64,000 nt of DNA from positions 24,974,807 through 25,038,806 of the forward strand of contig CM018035.1 of assembly GCA_008638375.1 (NCBI GenBank). The letters are read 5' to 3'. Both the position numbers and the translations under genes were made by a program. Of this stretch, positions 24,331-37,336 are shown in pieces (position 1 is the stretch's first letter; the number at the start of each line of letters is the position of its first letter). A model generated the notes under the pieces. It made no database searches. It saw only the letters and a program-made list of their open reading frames with translations, and was not told where the DNA came from. The DNA comes from Nyssa sinensis. Its lineage: Eukaryota > Streptophyta > Magnoliopsida > Cornales > Nyssaceae.

Positions 24331-26400
24331 AATGGTGAGAGAGAAAGGGACACTGTGTACTATCACTAGATAGTCTCTCTAGGCATCACAAGAACCAAGG
24401 TTTGAGTAAAACTCTCAAACTAAGGCCTCATTGGCCTGACCTGTGACTGATAAGAGAGGTAGCTAACCACACGAGTCAAATAGCATGTAAGCTTAAAGTC
24501 TCACGGATGTCATCGATGGTGCATACCCTCTCTACAAGGACTAGATATGACAGAACAAGACGGTCCACGCCTGAACCTAAGCAACCTGGGTCAGAAAATG
24601 GACTAAGACCCTAAGTTCCACTCTCAGGCGGATGACATTAGGAAAATGTCGACACTCAATGGGAACTGTTTTGGTCTCCATGACCACGTAATATATATCG
24701 AAAGATAGAATATGGGATGACCCTAAGATGGCACTACGTCAAATGTACTGAACTATAATCTACACTAATCCTAAGTCTAAATGAAAAATCAAATAAACTA
24801 AAGGAAAGTGAAAAATGGACTCGAGTACTTACCGAACCTAATGAATGGAAGAAATTAGAAAACGATCGGTGAAAACGATACCCTCAATGAGTATAACACA
24901 CTAACTGGTATAGAAACTGATAATGACATAACCCAGAGTCAATATAACATAAGGAAATATGAGGATTTGAGATAAAAATAAGAGAAATCTAATGGAAAAT
25001 ATGAACAATTGGCAGTTTCTCGTGTATTTTCAACTGAGTAGTTACTTATTTGAACGAATAACCTTTCATTTGAACGAGTGCCAGAAGCTGCTCTTCTTTA
25101 AAAAAAATGGAGTGTCCTTGCTCTATTCAAAAATCTTGTCCACATTTCAACTGCAAAAGAAGGGAAAACTAAAGTTTCTCCTGAAAAACATTGTTTTTAG
25201 CTACAAACTCTAAGATAAATTCAATTGTCTTTAAGCTAAAAATAACTCCAATATTTTTGAGTTAAAATCTGAATTTGAAGAACATTTTGAGAGAATTTGA
25301 GAGATTTAAATGTGTTCTGAATAACATCAATACATTTAAATGATCCTAGAACACTAAAATACTTACAAGTTTACCCTCTACTCACTCAATCATGGTAACT
25401 ATACATATGCATTAATTTCAACAAGGAAATGTTCCTTTGTCTCAGGTTAACTTTATATGGTGTCGAATGATTTTCACCTCAATAAGAACAAACAACCAAA
25501 GTCAACCAACCTATGAATTTTTTATCATTTCCAATCACAACTCCCTCTCAAGCTTAAAAGTAAAAATTTGGAAATTTGATTTGCACTTGACTCACCTTTT
25601 ACAAGGCAGCTTTCACACAGTTGAGTAGTCTATTCATTTCAAAGGATTTACCAATGCTAGCAAACATACTATCTCAAGGGTAGCCCTTTCCTTCCACTCT
25701 TGAATTTTTTTGTGTGTGTGTTATTTTCTTTTTAGGCTTTTACTTTTGGTCCTTTGATTTTTTCAACCTAAGTCAATCTTTCTAACCATGGACTTATTGA
25801 GATGAAAACATAAAACCATTAAGCCCATCCTATCTACAAGACAATCTCATGCAAGAAATAAGCAAGACTAACACCTATGAGATCACAAATAGATTAAAAG
25901 ATTGTGTGCACCCAAGTGAAAAAGACTAAGTAAAGATATTGATAGAATAAGGTTCATAAGTCAAGACTCAATCACTTAAAATGCATTTAATATAATTCTA
26001 TTTTCAAAAAAAATGGGATTACCATTAGCAATTTAAACAAAAGAAAAATATTTTGGATTATTGACTTCACAAAGGTATGAAATGCACCTAACTATAAAGG
26101 ATCAAAAATCCATAAAAAAAAGTATCCAAAGACCTAGAATAGATGGTTAATGAAAGAATCACCTAGACTGTGAAAAAGAAACACAACTTACTCAAGATGA
26201 TTTTCAATGAGTGAAATAGAGTCAAATGTAATGAAGCAATTCATACAAAGACTCTAAGATGAGAGTGAATAATGAAATCCCTAAATTTCTATAGAATCTC
26301 TTAGTCATTTAAGAGATGAATTTTCTCTTTCTGAGGAAGAAAAAAATTGTGAAGTGTGATTATTCATTTGTTGCATCAAGGTAGCAAATATCAATTTGTG
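24331..26400. other. Element interior, no recognisable coding region
   Basis: In an intact Sirevirus this interval would hold most of pol, but no protease, integrase, RT or RNase H motif was recognised on either strand. Two TTTGAACGA motifs occur at 25050-25080. Pol was probably deleted or replaced here. Confidence 0.5.
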
Positions 26401-27340
26401 CTTTAAGGTCAAAGTGTGAGATTTTGTTGCCTTTTCTTGGCAAATTCGCACTTATTCCTAGAATGCCCTTTAACCTTACAATGAGAGTAATAAAATGATC
26501 TTGGTTAAGGTTTGGCTTGAGGTATAGATTGAGGTAGTGGGAGAGAATGTGCTTAAGGCTTTAGTTAGGGGTTGGGTTTGCCTCATAGGTTTAGGTGATT
26601 CAGCACCTTTAGATTTTGAGGACACAAGAACAACTAGCTTGAGAGTGAGAGATTGACTTGAAATGGATGTGGAGGGCTTGTTCTTTTCTATGAACATGTT
26701 AGTAGCCCAAACCACTTATATCATTCTTGATTTGGACATTATTAAGCATTTTAAAAAGCCTATTTGACCTATCCTCAAGATTGACTTTGACATTCCTAGC
26801 TTATGTGAGTTGTTCACTAAGAAAGTGAACTTTGGAATTCAATTCTTTCTTTTCAACCTCACAAGCATCTAAGGAAGCCTTAAGTCCTCTTACTTAAACA
26901 ACTAATAAATTTCTCTATTTTTCTAAGGATTCAACTTCCTTTAAGAGAGATAATTTATCCTTATTTAGTTGATTTAATAAAGATTGATCAACTATTAAAG
27001 ATCTCTTCTCCTTCTCACAAGACTTAAGCTTAGTGATAAGCTTCAAGTTAGACTTCTTGAGATTTATAGATTCACTGAACTAGTTTTTTAAAAGCAATCT
27101 CAATTTTGTCTTCATCATCTGCTCTTATTATCACTAGACACAAGGTCTTTGATATCCTCATAATCTTCATCCTTAATAGAGGAGGATTCTTCTTGGACAA
27201 TGATGACACTCGTGAAAGCTAAAAATTGACTTTCATCACCTTCTTCTTCTTTTTTATCATTCTCAACCCCTTCATCCTCTTCGGAAAGATATGATTTTTT
27301 TACCTTCCTATTTCAAGAATTTTCCTTTCTCTTATTAGGA
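26400..27340 (-). pseudogene. Gag/pol junction remnant with degenerate zinc knuckle
   Basis: On the minus strand near 26460-26420 the reading YSHCKVKGHSRNKC fits C-x2-C-x4-H-x4-C with the first Cys changed to Tyr. A Ser/Thr/Lys-rich linker (26715-26476) precedes it. The fragment sits between gag and the missing pol, where Sireviruses carry a second zinc knuckle. The surrounding frames are broken. Confidence 0.45.
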
Positions 27341-28320
27341 CAATCGGCCGCTATATGCCCAAAGTTGGCAATCATAGCATTTAATAGGCTTAGAGGTGGA
27401 TTGTGATGAAGGTCTTCTTCTATCACTATTAAAAGAAGATTTTTGGACTTAGCCTCTTAAAGAGTTAGAATTTTCAAAGGATATTTTACTTGAACTTTGA
27501 GATCCCTTGGAGTTAGGCAATCTACCCTTGAGATATTTGTTAAACCTCGTAACAAAAAGAGGCAAGTCCTCATCATTCATGGACTCGGGGTCAATTGTAA
27601 TAACCCTTTCACTTTCTCCTTATATTGATTTCAAAGCAAGACTTTTAGTCTTCTTTACTTGCTTAAGTTTTAGTTCAAAAGTTTGAAGTGATCCAACTAA
27701 CTCATTAACAATGAGAGAGTCCACATCTTTACTCTCCTCAATAGTAGTTATCTTAGATTGAAATCTCTCAGAAAGAGCTCTCAGTATTTTCCTTACAATC
27801 TTGGTCCTTTCTAGCTTCTCTCCTAGGTTAAATGAAGTGTTGAATTCACTTAATTTAACATAAAACTTGAAAAAGGTTTTCAATTTTTCCATTCTTAAGG
27901 CCACAAACCTAGAAGTTAACATTTGTAATTTTGACACTTTTACTGTCGACGTACCCTCATGGGTAGTCACGAGGATGTCCCAAGACTCCTTGGATGTCTC
28001 ACAAGTCATGATGCGATGAAACGCAAAGGGAGTTACCGCGTTAAAGATATCATTCAACCCTTTGGTATTGTAGCCACTCATCCTTAGGTCTAACTCATTC
28101 TAAGTGTTTAAAGGCATGACTACGGAAGGAATTTCTGTAGTTGCAGTTGTGACCGGAAGGGTCCAACCTTCTTGGACTGTGAGCCAAACTTATTCGTCCA
28201 CGACTCTTCAGAATGCTCTCATACGAGCTTTCTAATAGGCATAATTTGGGCCGTCAAATAGAGGTGGTCGTGAGATCTATCCTCCCTTTCTTAACCCTTC
28301 CATGGATTTCATTACTTAGG
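27340..28320 (-). pseudogene. Sirevirus-type copia gag remnant
   Basis: On the minus strand, about 28290-28090 encodes a PLFDGPNYAYWKARM-like N-terminus with TAG at the Trp position and further stops. 28081-27620 is an open 153-residue stretch with the motifs ALNAIF-like, FHRIMTCETSKESWDIL, THEGT, KVSKLQML, LGEKL and ESKDVDSLIVNELVGSLQ, a clear Sirevirus gag pattern. About 27385-27344 is a degraded CCHC knuckle beginning CYDC. Gag forms the capsid-like particle that packages element RNA; this copy is dead. Confidence 0.85.
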
Positions 28321-28346
28321 ATATCAATCAAATGTCATAGAAAGAA

Positions 28347-28359
28347 GGCTATAATACCA
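28347..28359 (-). other. Primer-binding site remnant
   Basis: The minus strand reads TGGTATTATAGCC, two changes from the TGGTATCAGAGCC type site complementary to initiator tRNA-Met. It lies between the 5' LTR and gag, as expected for a copia element. Confidence 0.65.
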
Positions 28360-28361
28360 GT

Positions 28362-29948
28362 TTGCCATGGAGGGATACCACTAGGATATCACTCAAGGTC
28401 CCAAAACGTGAATATCACCTAGAAGGGGGTCTTGAATAAAAATTTCTTTCTATTTTGATTTCAATACTTGATTAAAACAAAAGATAACACAATTAACAAA
28501 ATCACTCAATGTGATTACTCTAACATTTATGCCCATCCACCAATAAATTATCCAAATATTATTCAAATACACTAACCTATCAACATTCACCAAATTGATC
28601 AAGCTAGCCTTATTTTATATGCAATTTACCAATTCAAAGCTAATTCAACTAAATGATTCAATTAATGATTTCAATCAATTTACTTAATCAAGTTTTCAAA
28701 TTATCAAATTAATGAACAAGTATGAATTTCATGAAAACTCAGTTTCTATATTCTAGCGGAAGCATTTGAATTAAAGCAAATAGTATATTGAAAGAGATGG
28801 AGAGAATGAGATATTTGTAAACCGATTGATGACGGAGAAACCACCAAAGACAACAATCCTTAGAGTAAAACTCTAGAGCTGGGCTAATGCTCAAGAAAGA
28901 TTTCCACTATAATGCAAAATAAAATACAACGTATCTACAAACAAGCTTAGTTCCTCAATCTTTATTCTCCCCGATCACGTCTTCAGATTTCCCTTGAATA
29001 CTCAAGCATCTCATAGTCGAAGCCTTCAAACAACCAGAATCCTCGACGGTCTTAGAATCTTCCAATCAAGTCGCTCAACAATCGAAAATCCTCACGACCT
29101 TGGTGTCCACCGATTGCTCAACGCTGAATCTTTAAGCTTGAACTCCATCTTGCGTCAATGGTGAACTTGACATGAACAAGGCTCTTAGATCTTATTTGGA
29201 TCTAACAGATGATCTAAATTGATCAATGAACAATAGTAGAGATGTGTATGAATGACGTGTATGAATGATCTCTCATAAGAGCTTCATAATCTATCAACAA
29301 TTTTGCTCTCATAATATGAGACTCTCATTCTATTTTTGATTGCTCTAAATCATATTTTCGCAAAGAGCTTGATTGATCCCCAAATGGCTTGAAAACAAAA
29401 TATAAATCTGTTTTCTACCCAAGGTTCGTTCGAAAGAACCATCATTCATTCGAATGAGCACTAGTTCGTTCGAACGAACAAGGAACGAATATCAAACAAG
29501 CACAACTCTAAGGTTGCAGCTCTTCGTTTAATATAGAGCCTTCGAACGAATGAGAATGAACTTCTTTGTTTTTCATTCGAACGAGCAACAAAGAGTTGCT
29601 CATTCTTGTTTGTCTTGTGAACTAAATTTTTTCCTTAAGTATTTTAAAGATGCATTTTGAAAAATTGGTTTACAACCACAAGTCAATCACATACATGATG
29701 TTATGATAAAAACTATATACAATATATGCATGATGTGAGTGTGTTAGATAAAAATCAAATACAAAAGACCAATATACTCTTCGAGACCAAAGTTAACCGA
29801 TAGTGATACACGGTAATGTCTCTTGGACGAACTTAAAGAAGAACGAGCATTGAGGTACTCACTTGTAGGACTTATGTAAGGATTACACACAAAACATATT
29901 TTGTCAAACCAAATTAGCCAATTATAATATCGGACCCCATGGTCGGGG
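28362..29948 (-). mobile_element. Sirevirus-type 5' LTR (about 1.6 kb)
   Basis: It lies between the PBS remnant and the truncated gypsy LTR at 29949. Parts match 22443-22657 and 11634-12254. It contains TTCGTTCGAACGAA-type palindromes (29440-29590) and the phrase 'acccccttctaggtgat' near its 3' end (minus strand), a signature I associate with Sirevirus LTR ends. The outer few bases at 29945-29948 diverge from the 3' LTR, so the true start may be lost at the junction with the gypsy element. Confidence 0.7.
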
Positions 29949-30505
29949 TGACGTGTGATAAATATCTAGATATTATAATGCATATGTATTCGTGGGCACT
30001 TGATTAGCATTACACATGTCACATGCCTTGCACCGCCTTAACCTTTCCTATTTTAAAATCTCTACTGGGGTTGTTGTTATGACCCCTACCAGATGCGGGT
30101 AATGGCAATGAGTTGGTAACTTAATAAAGTGAACTAGAAAGACCACTCATTTTGTTATTTAGTTTTGAATGTAAATGATCTTGCAATCTTAATAATGTAA
30201 ATGTAAAGGTCATGGAAGCCAAAACTTGTATTTAATTTGTATATGTATTATGATCAATGTATTCTTTCGAGGATATAGAATGGTTTCCTTCAGGTGACCT
30301 CTGCCTCTTTAGTGATTGAATGTTTGTACATACTTGATAATGATAAATGGAATATGTGAAATGACTACTGGTATAGTGAAGATCCTAGTGGAAAGACATG
30401 AACTAAGAAATAGAATAAGAATGGATTAGGATTATAGGAGTCATTTACGTAGTTGACCTTGTTCTTCAGGATTACCCTTAGGTCTTTGGGGCCCAAGGCG
30501 TGACA
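29949..30505 (+). mobile_element. Ty3/gypsy 5' LTR, truncated
   Basis: The segment matches 36759-37336 over its length, from TGACG(A)TGTGATAAATATC to the end ...GCGTGACA. The 3' LTR extends 1.57 kb further upstream, so this copy lacks its 5' three quarters. It joins Sirevirus LTR sequence directly at 29948/29949, with no matching duplication at the far end of the element. Confidence 0.8.
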
Positions 30506-30508
30506 GAA

Positions 30509-30521
30509 TGGTATCAGAGGC
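30509..30521 (+). other. Primer-binding site of the gypsy element
   Basis: TGGTATCAGAGGC follows the LTR end by three bases. It is one change from the initiator tRNA-Met complementary site TGGTATCAGAGCC, the usual primer site of chromovirus-type gypsy elements. Confidence 0.8.
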
Positions 30522-33500
30522 TTAGGTTTAGAATACCTAAGGACGACGAGATTGGGTGACACTAGGACACTTGAATAAAATTTAAAAAGATTTAGTTGTT
30601 CAAAGCTTGTGATAAATATTTTATGTTGTTTGAAGTGTGAAATGCATTGCATATATTTGATGTGACCTTATTGCACTATATTGATTGTTAAGTGATTAAC
30701 GTATCATTGTCAATCATTTAAGTGTTGGTATGAGTATCATTGCCAATCGTTTAAGTGTTGGTATGGTATGTGCACGCATAGTATAAGGGCATGATGTGCA
30801 CGCATGATGTGCTTATATGTGAAATTATTGCTTGAATGCATGCTAAACATGTCCCATAGGATTATTTGAAATTATTTTGTGGACTTGTTGCTTTGTTATA
30901 TATGAGGTCCAGGTTGTTTCACCTTGTTGCTAAATTTTTCTTGTAATATAATTATAGATTTCTTGATGTATCATTGGGACATAAGCTTGAAATGCTAACA
31001 TTGAATTTAAGGTACTAGTGTATATAAATTCTTGGATGACATTAGCTTGTTAATATATTAAGAAGGATGTGTGTATATACACATGTATGTGATGATGTAG
31101 GTTAATGATGAGATTAATTACAAATATACATGGGTAAAAATATTGAGATGTATTATTGATGCATACATGCTTACTTAACTAAATGATGCATCAATTGATA
31201 TGTAATATATCTATATGAGTATGTGCATCTATCTCATGGGATACATATGCTAGGTAGGTCTTAGATGAATGCATGTATGTACTCTTGTGCCATTGCATGT
31301 TAGGATTCAACATGAATACTTGAGATTATTTAAGTATTAGACCAACGTTATTAATGTGTGTATAGGAAACAATTTGGACACCAGGGTCATGATATAGCAT
31401 ATGTAGTGTAAAGATATTGCGTGCTTAAGTTTATTGTCATTAAATGATATGTGTTATGTCAGATAGTGGATGCATAAGTTGATGCTACAACTGTTTGAAA
31501 TAACTTAAGAATATGCTAGGATATTGTTGTATGATTTAAACTAAGTATGCGAATACATGAATATTAGTCCCAAATTAAACTATCTGAAGTAAATTAAGGT
31601 GAGATTAGGACGTATATAAGAGATAATTGCATTTGGTTACAAGTTTAAGAAGCATGTTTTTTTTAATAATACTAGCATGGCTTATAGGATAGTGCAAGTC
31701 CAAAAAGACTTATTTTAAATTTCATTGTATGTAATGTAAAAAAAAAAAAAAAAATGGAAAAGAAAGACATAACTGAGTGCTAGAGCATATCGTGATAAGT
31801 GAATTCTTGGTTATTTTGTATATGAGTTATCTTGAAATGTACACATAGGTTGGAATATTCTTACTTAATTTAATGTACAGATAAAATGCACCATTACTAG
31901 TAGTATCCCAATACAAGAATGTAAATACCTATGTAATTCTTTGAAATATCATTGCATGTTGAGGAACTAATAGGTGTGTATAAAATGTTTGATCTTCCAT
32001 CACGATTCTTATAAATACGCATATTTGTTTAAACACCATTGGCATAATGTAGTTGATGATGTGAATCCTTATGTGTTTGTTTCGCTTATTATTATATGTT
32101 GTCTGTTTGAGTATAAGAGATAAACATTGCAAACTTAAAGTAGGTATTTTGCATGTTTTTAGCACGGTTTGTTAGAAACTATGAAATATGTAGACTTGTG
32201 TTGAAATTCACCATATGCTATGTTATAAAACTTGAATGTAAAAGACATAAGGGGATATTAAAACATTTGTGATATGTATAAACTTAGTTACTTGATGCAT
32301 AGATATATGCCTAGGATATGCATATAGGTTAGAGCATTCTTACTTGATTTAACCTATGGATGATGTAGATCATTATTAGCAATACTGAGCCTATTAGTAT
32401 AAATATCTATATGATTCATGCACATCAGTTGCTTGAGAAAGAATTGACTTGAATACATAAGATATGTGAACCCTTATAAAAAAAAAAATATTGGCCATGG
32501 AAATGCACAAATGTTAAGGTCTCATTGGCATGATGTAGTTGGTACTGAGAAACCCAAATGTGATCGTCTTGATTGCTATTATTTGTTATTTGTGTAAGTA
32601 AGTTGATAGATATTGTATACTATAACATCGATATTTCTCAAATATTTACGTTCTTACTTGACTACATGCGTACAAATTGAGACTTGATGTCTATGTGTGT
32701 TGGAAAGAGACTTCTTGGAGTATTTTATTGGCCAAATTGGCATTGGTTGTGTGGAATACACTATTGAAATGAGAATGTAAAAGAAGTGGCACAAGTGGTG
32801 CATTGCTTAAAATTCCTAAAGATGTTACAAGAGTGGTGAATCTCTTGATTAAATGTATATGAATTTCTTGTGATATGCTAATGGTAAAATGAATGAATTA
32901 TTGCATGCTATGCATATCGGTGTGTAAATATTATTTGTTGGCCTACTTGAACCAACCATAAATAGAGGGGAATGAGGCATAAAGTGACATGCCACGTTGT
33001 TTAGGAATGCACTTGTGAGTTGAAAGAAAATTTTTAGTTCCATGTTGTTCATGGTGGTACTACATGAAAGTTTAAAAAAAAAAAAAATAGATTAAAGGCA
33101 TTGAGTGAATACATGGAAAGATAGTTGAAAAGCGAGTGATGTAGCTAGGATTGGCAGTAGTTTGGTTCAGTTAGAGGAAAATGGGAATTTCTCTTAAGTG
33201 ATTAAAATTGTTGAGGTTGTGAAAACCTTTTGATAGAAAGGAAGTGATGGTGAGAGTTCACAAAAGTTTGGTTGTAATCGTTGTTAATACTCGTAGGAAA
33301 TAAAAAAGTGCTTAACAGTGAGGAGGGGATCGTGTTTGTGTCATTTAGCATTGGAGTGTGCTAAGAATTTACTTAGTATTAGGAATGATTGGGGTATCTA
33401 GTAAGGGTATGATGAATATCGGATCGGTGATAGGTCTGATGTTACAAGTGATGGTTGTGCACCCATCACCTAGTAACTTAAGAGTTAAAAACCCTTGAAG

Positions 33501-35177
33501 CCCACTCTCTACCCGCTGGATTGAATGTGTGTGTGATTTAACTTGAGTGAAGATTAGCCAAGTAGAACCGATTGGAAGTGAAGTTATGCATAAAGGAAGT
33601 TTAATGGCCTTGTGAAGGCCTAGGAAAATGATCATTGATTATTGTTTGATTTCATGAGTATGGGATGTGTAGAGTAAAGAAATAGTTGTTTATTGATGAC
33701 GTTATAGCTTACTTAATTGGGAAAGCATGTAAGGAGTATGGAGCATTACGATGTGAAACTTGTGGGAAAGCCAGGTATAAATTGTGTTCGAGAAATATGA
33801 TTAGGTTTTGTAATGTGAACCTTTAGGACACTTTTTTGTGGAACATGGTATTCACTAATTCTTTTAGAATGACGATTATGAGAATTTAGATAAATTCATG
33901 AGACGTAATTGGAATCTAGAATTTTTTAGAATCAGTTGAAGTTGTTACTAAGTGGTTAAGGAAATATTGGGATTTGTTGATGCGTGTGATATACCTTAAA
34001 AGTACGAATATCTAATATGTGGAATGATTATACTAGTGTCTTATTCCTTTTAACGAGATTAGGGGTGAGACCTACTATCGTGTTGTTATTTATGATTCTT
34101 AAGGATAAAGCTGGATACCCTGTGTGTTATAACACCTTATGAGATAATTTATGTTACGTTGTAACCAATGTGAGCAATAAAGAGTTTGTGGGAAACAAAA
34201 AATTGTGTCATCAATTGTGAGTATGAATTGTTAATTGTAATAGTGAAAATATGACACATGTCTCAATGAAACCTAGAAGGTTGCAAACTTAACCCTTACT
34301 AATTTCATTATTTCATAAACGTATCGTAGAGATGTTGTGTTTGGGATTCCACCATTCATGACTTATAATTAACCTAAGAAATTTGATGATGTATCACAAG
34401 TTTTGTAGACTATTTTGCAAAAAATAGGGTACAGAAGTCAATATGATAAATCTTATAAATCAATTCTTACCTATCTGAACATAATAACCGAGTGGTTGAG
34501 GTGTGTAAGGTTGTTTTACCCATTACTAGCTATTAAATTGGAGAGTGGGTGATGAACCATGAAAATTGGAATAGGTGCCTAAGACATAACGAGTATGTGA
34601 CATCATTTTTGAACGTTGCAGATTGACCTGGGAAATCGTTATTTCCTTCTTAGTTAAGCGACTAATTGAATTGGTATCTATAACTATATACATATATATT
34701 TAAGATATTGTTCTTCCATTTGAGGTTTTGATATTAATTGTCCCTAAAAGTGTCTGCTATCTGTGATGTGATTTTGATAAGAACTCTCATGACACTTTGA
34801 GGACAGAGGGTTGGTTTAATGTAGTGTTCCATTCACAAACTAATGAATGTAAAGTCAAGGTGTATTAGGCTACTAGAAATCCTTGAAAGAAGTGGAAGAG
34901 TAGAGGAGTCACTTATCGACCATGCTATCGTTATGGTTATCAGAAGTTAATGATGTGTTTCACCTATTGTACTAAGCAAATACGAGTCAAGTTTTTCATA
35001 AGATTTAGATTTGATTGAGTTAAACATTAGGAGTGACACTTCTTATGAGAAACAAATTGTCATGGTACTATAGGAACCATATGGGATGTGAGGACGAACT
35101 CCCACTGAATATATCAAATCCTTTTTTTTTTTTTTGTGTAGAGGTATTACTAAAATTCCGAGGATGAGATTTCTTTA
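30522..35177 (+). pseudogene. Decayed Ty3/gypsy internal region
   Basis: Almost no open frame survives. The 3' end is still recognisable: at about 35050-35110 a frame with stops resembles the chromovirus pol C-terminus (VKVLW-x-x-x-G-x-E type). 35145-35180 reads 'aaattccgaggatgagatttctttaaagg', the standard end of gypsy pol. A weak integrase-like phrase may lie near 34110. Gag and RT motifs were not recognised. 31700-32640 holds a diverged tandem duplication. Confidence 0.55.
31703..32640 (+). repeat. Diverged tandem duplication of about 470 bp
   Basis: 31790-32110 and 32265-32600 share ordered phrases. Examples are 'ataggttggaatattcttacttaattta' against 'ataggttagagcattcttacttgattta', and 'accattggcataatgtagttg' against 'ctcattggcatgatgtagttg'. 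The offset is about 470 bp. Identity is moderate, so the duplication is old. Both copies lie inside the gypsy interior and have no ORF. Confidence 0.65.
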
Positions 35178-35189
35178 AAGGGTGAAGGT
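35178..35189 (+). other. Polypurine tract of the gypsy element
   Basis: AAGGGTGAAGGT immediately precedes the 3' LTR start TGTAATGTTTC, matching the usual PPT-LTR arrangement. Confidence 0.65.
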
Positions 35190-35810
35190 TGTAATGTTTC
35201 ATAAAATTAGAGAATATGAAAATGAATATAGAATGGATAATATTAGCTTTGCATGATAATGATAATCACAAATACATGAAAAAAGACTTGGAGTGTAGGA
35301 TCAAAAAGGAGAATGGAAACCTAGTTTCGGGTCTTCGTCCGAACGAAGGGCGATTCGTTGGAATGAATGTTAGTAACCCTTTGCCCGACCTTCTTTCAAT
35401 ACTCGTTCGAATGAGGTCTTATTCGTTCGAACGAGGCCTTATTCGTTCGAACGAGTGTGCGATAGATCATTTTATGTTGCGGGCTGAAAAGCTATTTTAT
35501 CATAAAATCTCTTCATTCTTCTTCTCCAAACTCTCTCAAGGTAAGGGGCAAAATTAGGGTTTAGGATTTTCATGAATTTCTAAGCCATAACAACACATCA
35601 TACCACATGGATGCATCACTAGGAAGACTTCTATCGATTGAAAAATAAGGAATTCAAAGATTTCTTTAAGGACAAGAAGTAAATTTAGGACTTTTTATTT
35701 CTTCTTCTAGCTCTTCAACTTTCTTATGGGTTTAGTTTGATTGAGTGATATAAACAGTGTAAATATTTTCTTAGAATTTGGGAGCAAGGATTGGAGTAAG
35801 GGTTTTGGAA

Positions 35811-35847
<37 letters not shown>

Positions 35848-37336
35848 CTCTACAACACAAATTCATTTTTCTCAAGCTTTGAGGTGGAGATTTTTAACTT
35901 GGGTTGAAGGTTGGGTGTTTACATGAGGATTTCATTCATAAAATCTTGTTTCTTTTTGAATTGTTCTGTATGTATCATGTGTAGATCTTGCTTAAATCCA
36001 CAATAGAGATAGTAAATGTTATGTATGCATATTTTTTTTGCCTTGTACACATTAATCATGTGGAGTATGTAATGGATACTAACCTTGTTTCTAGATCTTT
36101 GAAGTTTGAACATTTTATTTATGTATTGTGGTTCTATCAATGTGAACTTATATATGTACACTAGTCTATGTGAAAATTTCTTGAATAATTGAACATTATT
36201 GTCTAGGAACTTACTTTGAATGTCTTGTTCTCATTGTGGTAAATGAATGATGGAAATGTTCTTGTCCCTTGATGTACTTGTGACTTGATTTTAGATGATG
36301 TGAATGTTCTCTTTTTGGAAATGGTTAAAGTTGGTGAGGTTAGTGACACTATGGACGAGAAGGAAATGAAAGATTTAATTAATGGAATAGAGATAGTTTA
36401 GCGCTTATGAGATTACTCTATATACTAGGATATATTTTGTGACAACGATGGTGGTGGTGCCTTTCCAACGAGTTAGTAGCCCGTGAAGTGCCATGATTTT
36501 TTGAGGGCCATTAGGGATTAAACTAGTGGTGATGAGATTTGAACTAAGAAAAATGAAAATGGAAATTTTTCTTATGAATTACGTGAGCTACATTCTTTTT
36601 GTGAATTTTGTGGCTTTCGTTGGCAACTATAATTTGCTTAATGAAATTAGTACTCTCAATGTGATCCATATGACAATTGTGTTTGTGAATTATGTGGCAC
36701 CCTTTACATAAATTGTTCGTTGTATCTCTTATGTGATTGAATTGACTAATCAAATGGATGACGATGTGATAAATATCTAGATATTATGATGCATATGTAT
36801 TCGTGGGCACTTGGTTGGCACTACACATGTCACATGCCTACAGCTTACACCGTCTTAACCTTTCCTATTTTAGAATCTTTGTTGGGGTTTTTGTTTTGAC
36901 CGACCCCTACCATATGCAGATAAAGGTAAGAAGTTGACGACTTGACGTCGTAGACCAGAAGGACCACTCTTTTTGTTATTTAGTTTTAAATGTAATTGAT
37001 CTTGCAGTCTTAATGCTGTAAATGTGAAGGAAATGGAAGCCAAAACTTGTATTTAATTTGTATATATATATATATATATTATGATCAATATATTCCTTTG
37101 AGGAAGAGGTGGGGTTGTTTTAAGGTGACCTCTGCCTCTTTAGTGATTGAATGTTTATACATACTTGATAATGATAAATGAAATATGTGAAATGACTATT
37201 GGTATTGTGAAGATCTCAGTGAAAAAACATGAGCTGGGAGATGGAATAAGAATGGATTGGGATTATAGGAGTCATTTACGTAGTTGACCTTGTTTTTTAG
37301 GGTCACCATCGGGTCTTTGGGACCCGGGACCTGACA
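35190..37336 (+). mobile_element. Ty3/gypsy 3' LTR (2147 bp)
   Basis: The LTR starts TGTAATGTTTCATAAAATTAG after the PPT and ends GGGACCCGGGACCTGACA. The last 578 bp match the 5' LTR fragment. It contains three or more TTCGTTCGAACGA palindromes at 35331-35460, a (CT)n tract at 35812-35842 and a (TA)n expansion near 37063-37078 that lengthens it relative to the 5' copy. The following bases (GTATT) do not match the bases before 29949. Confidence 0.75.

Noticed and set aside
35216..35557. 113-codon open frame
   Set aside because: It lies at the start of the gypsy 3' LTR and includes the TTCGAACGAA palindromes; no homologous protein is recognised.
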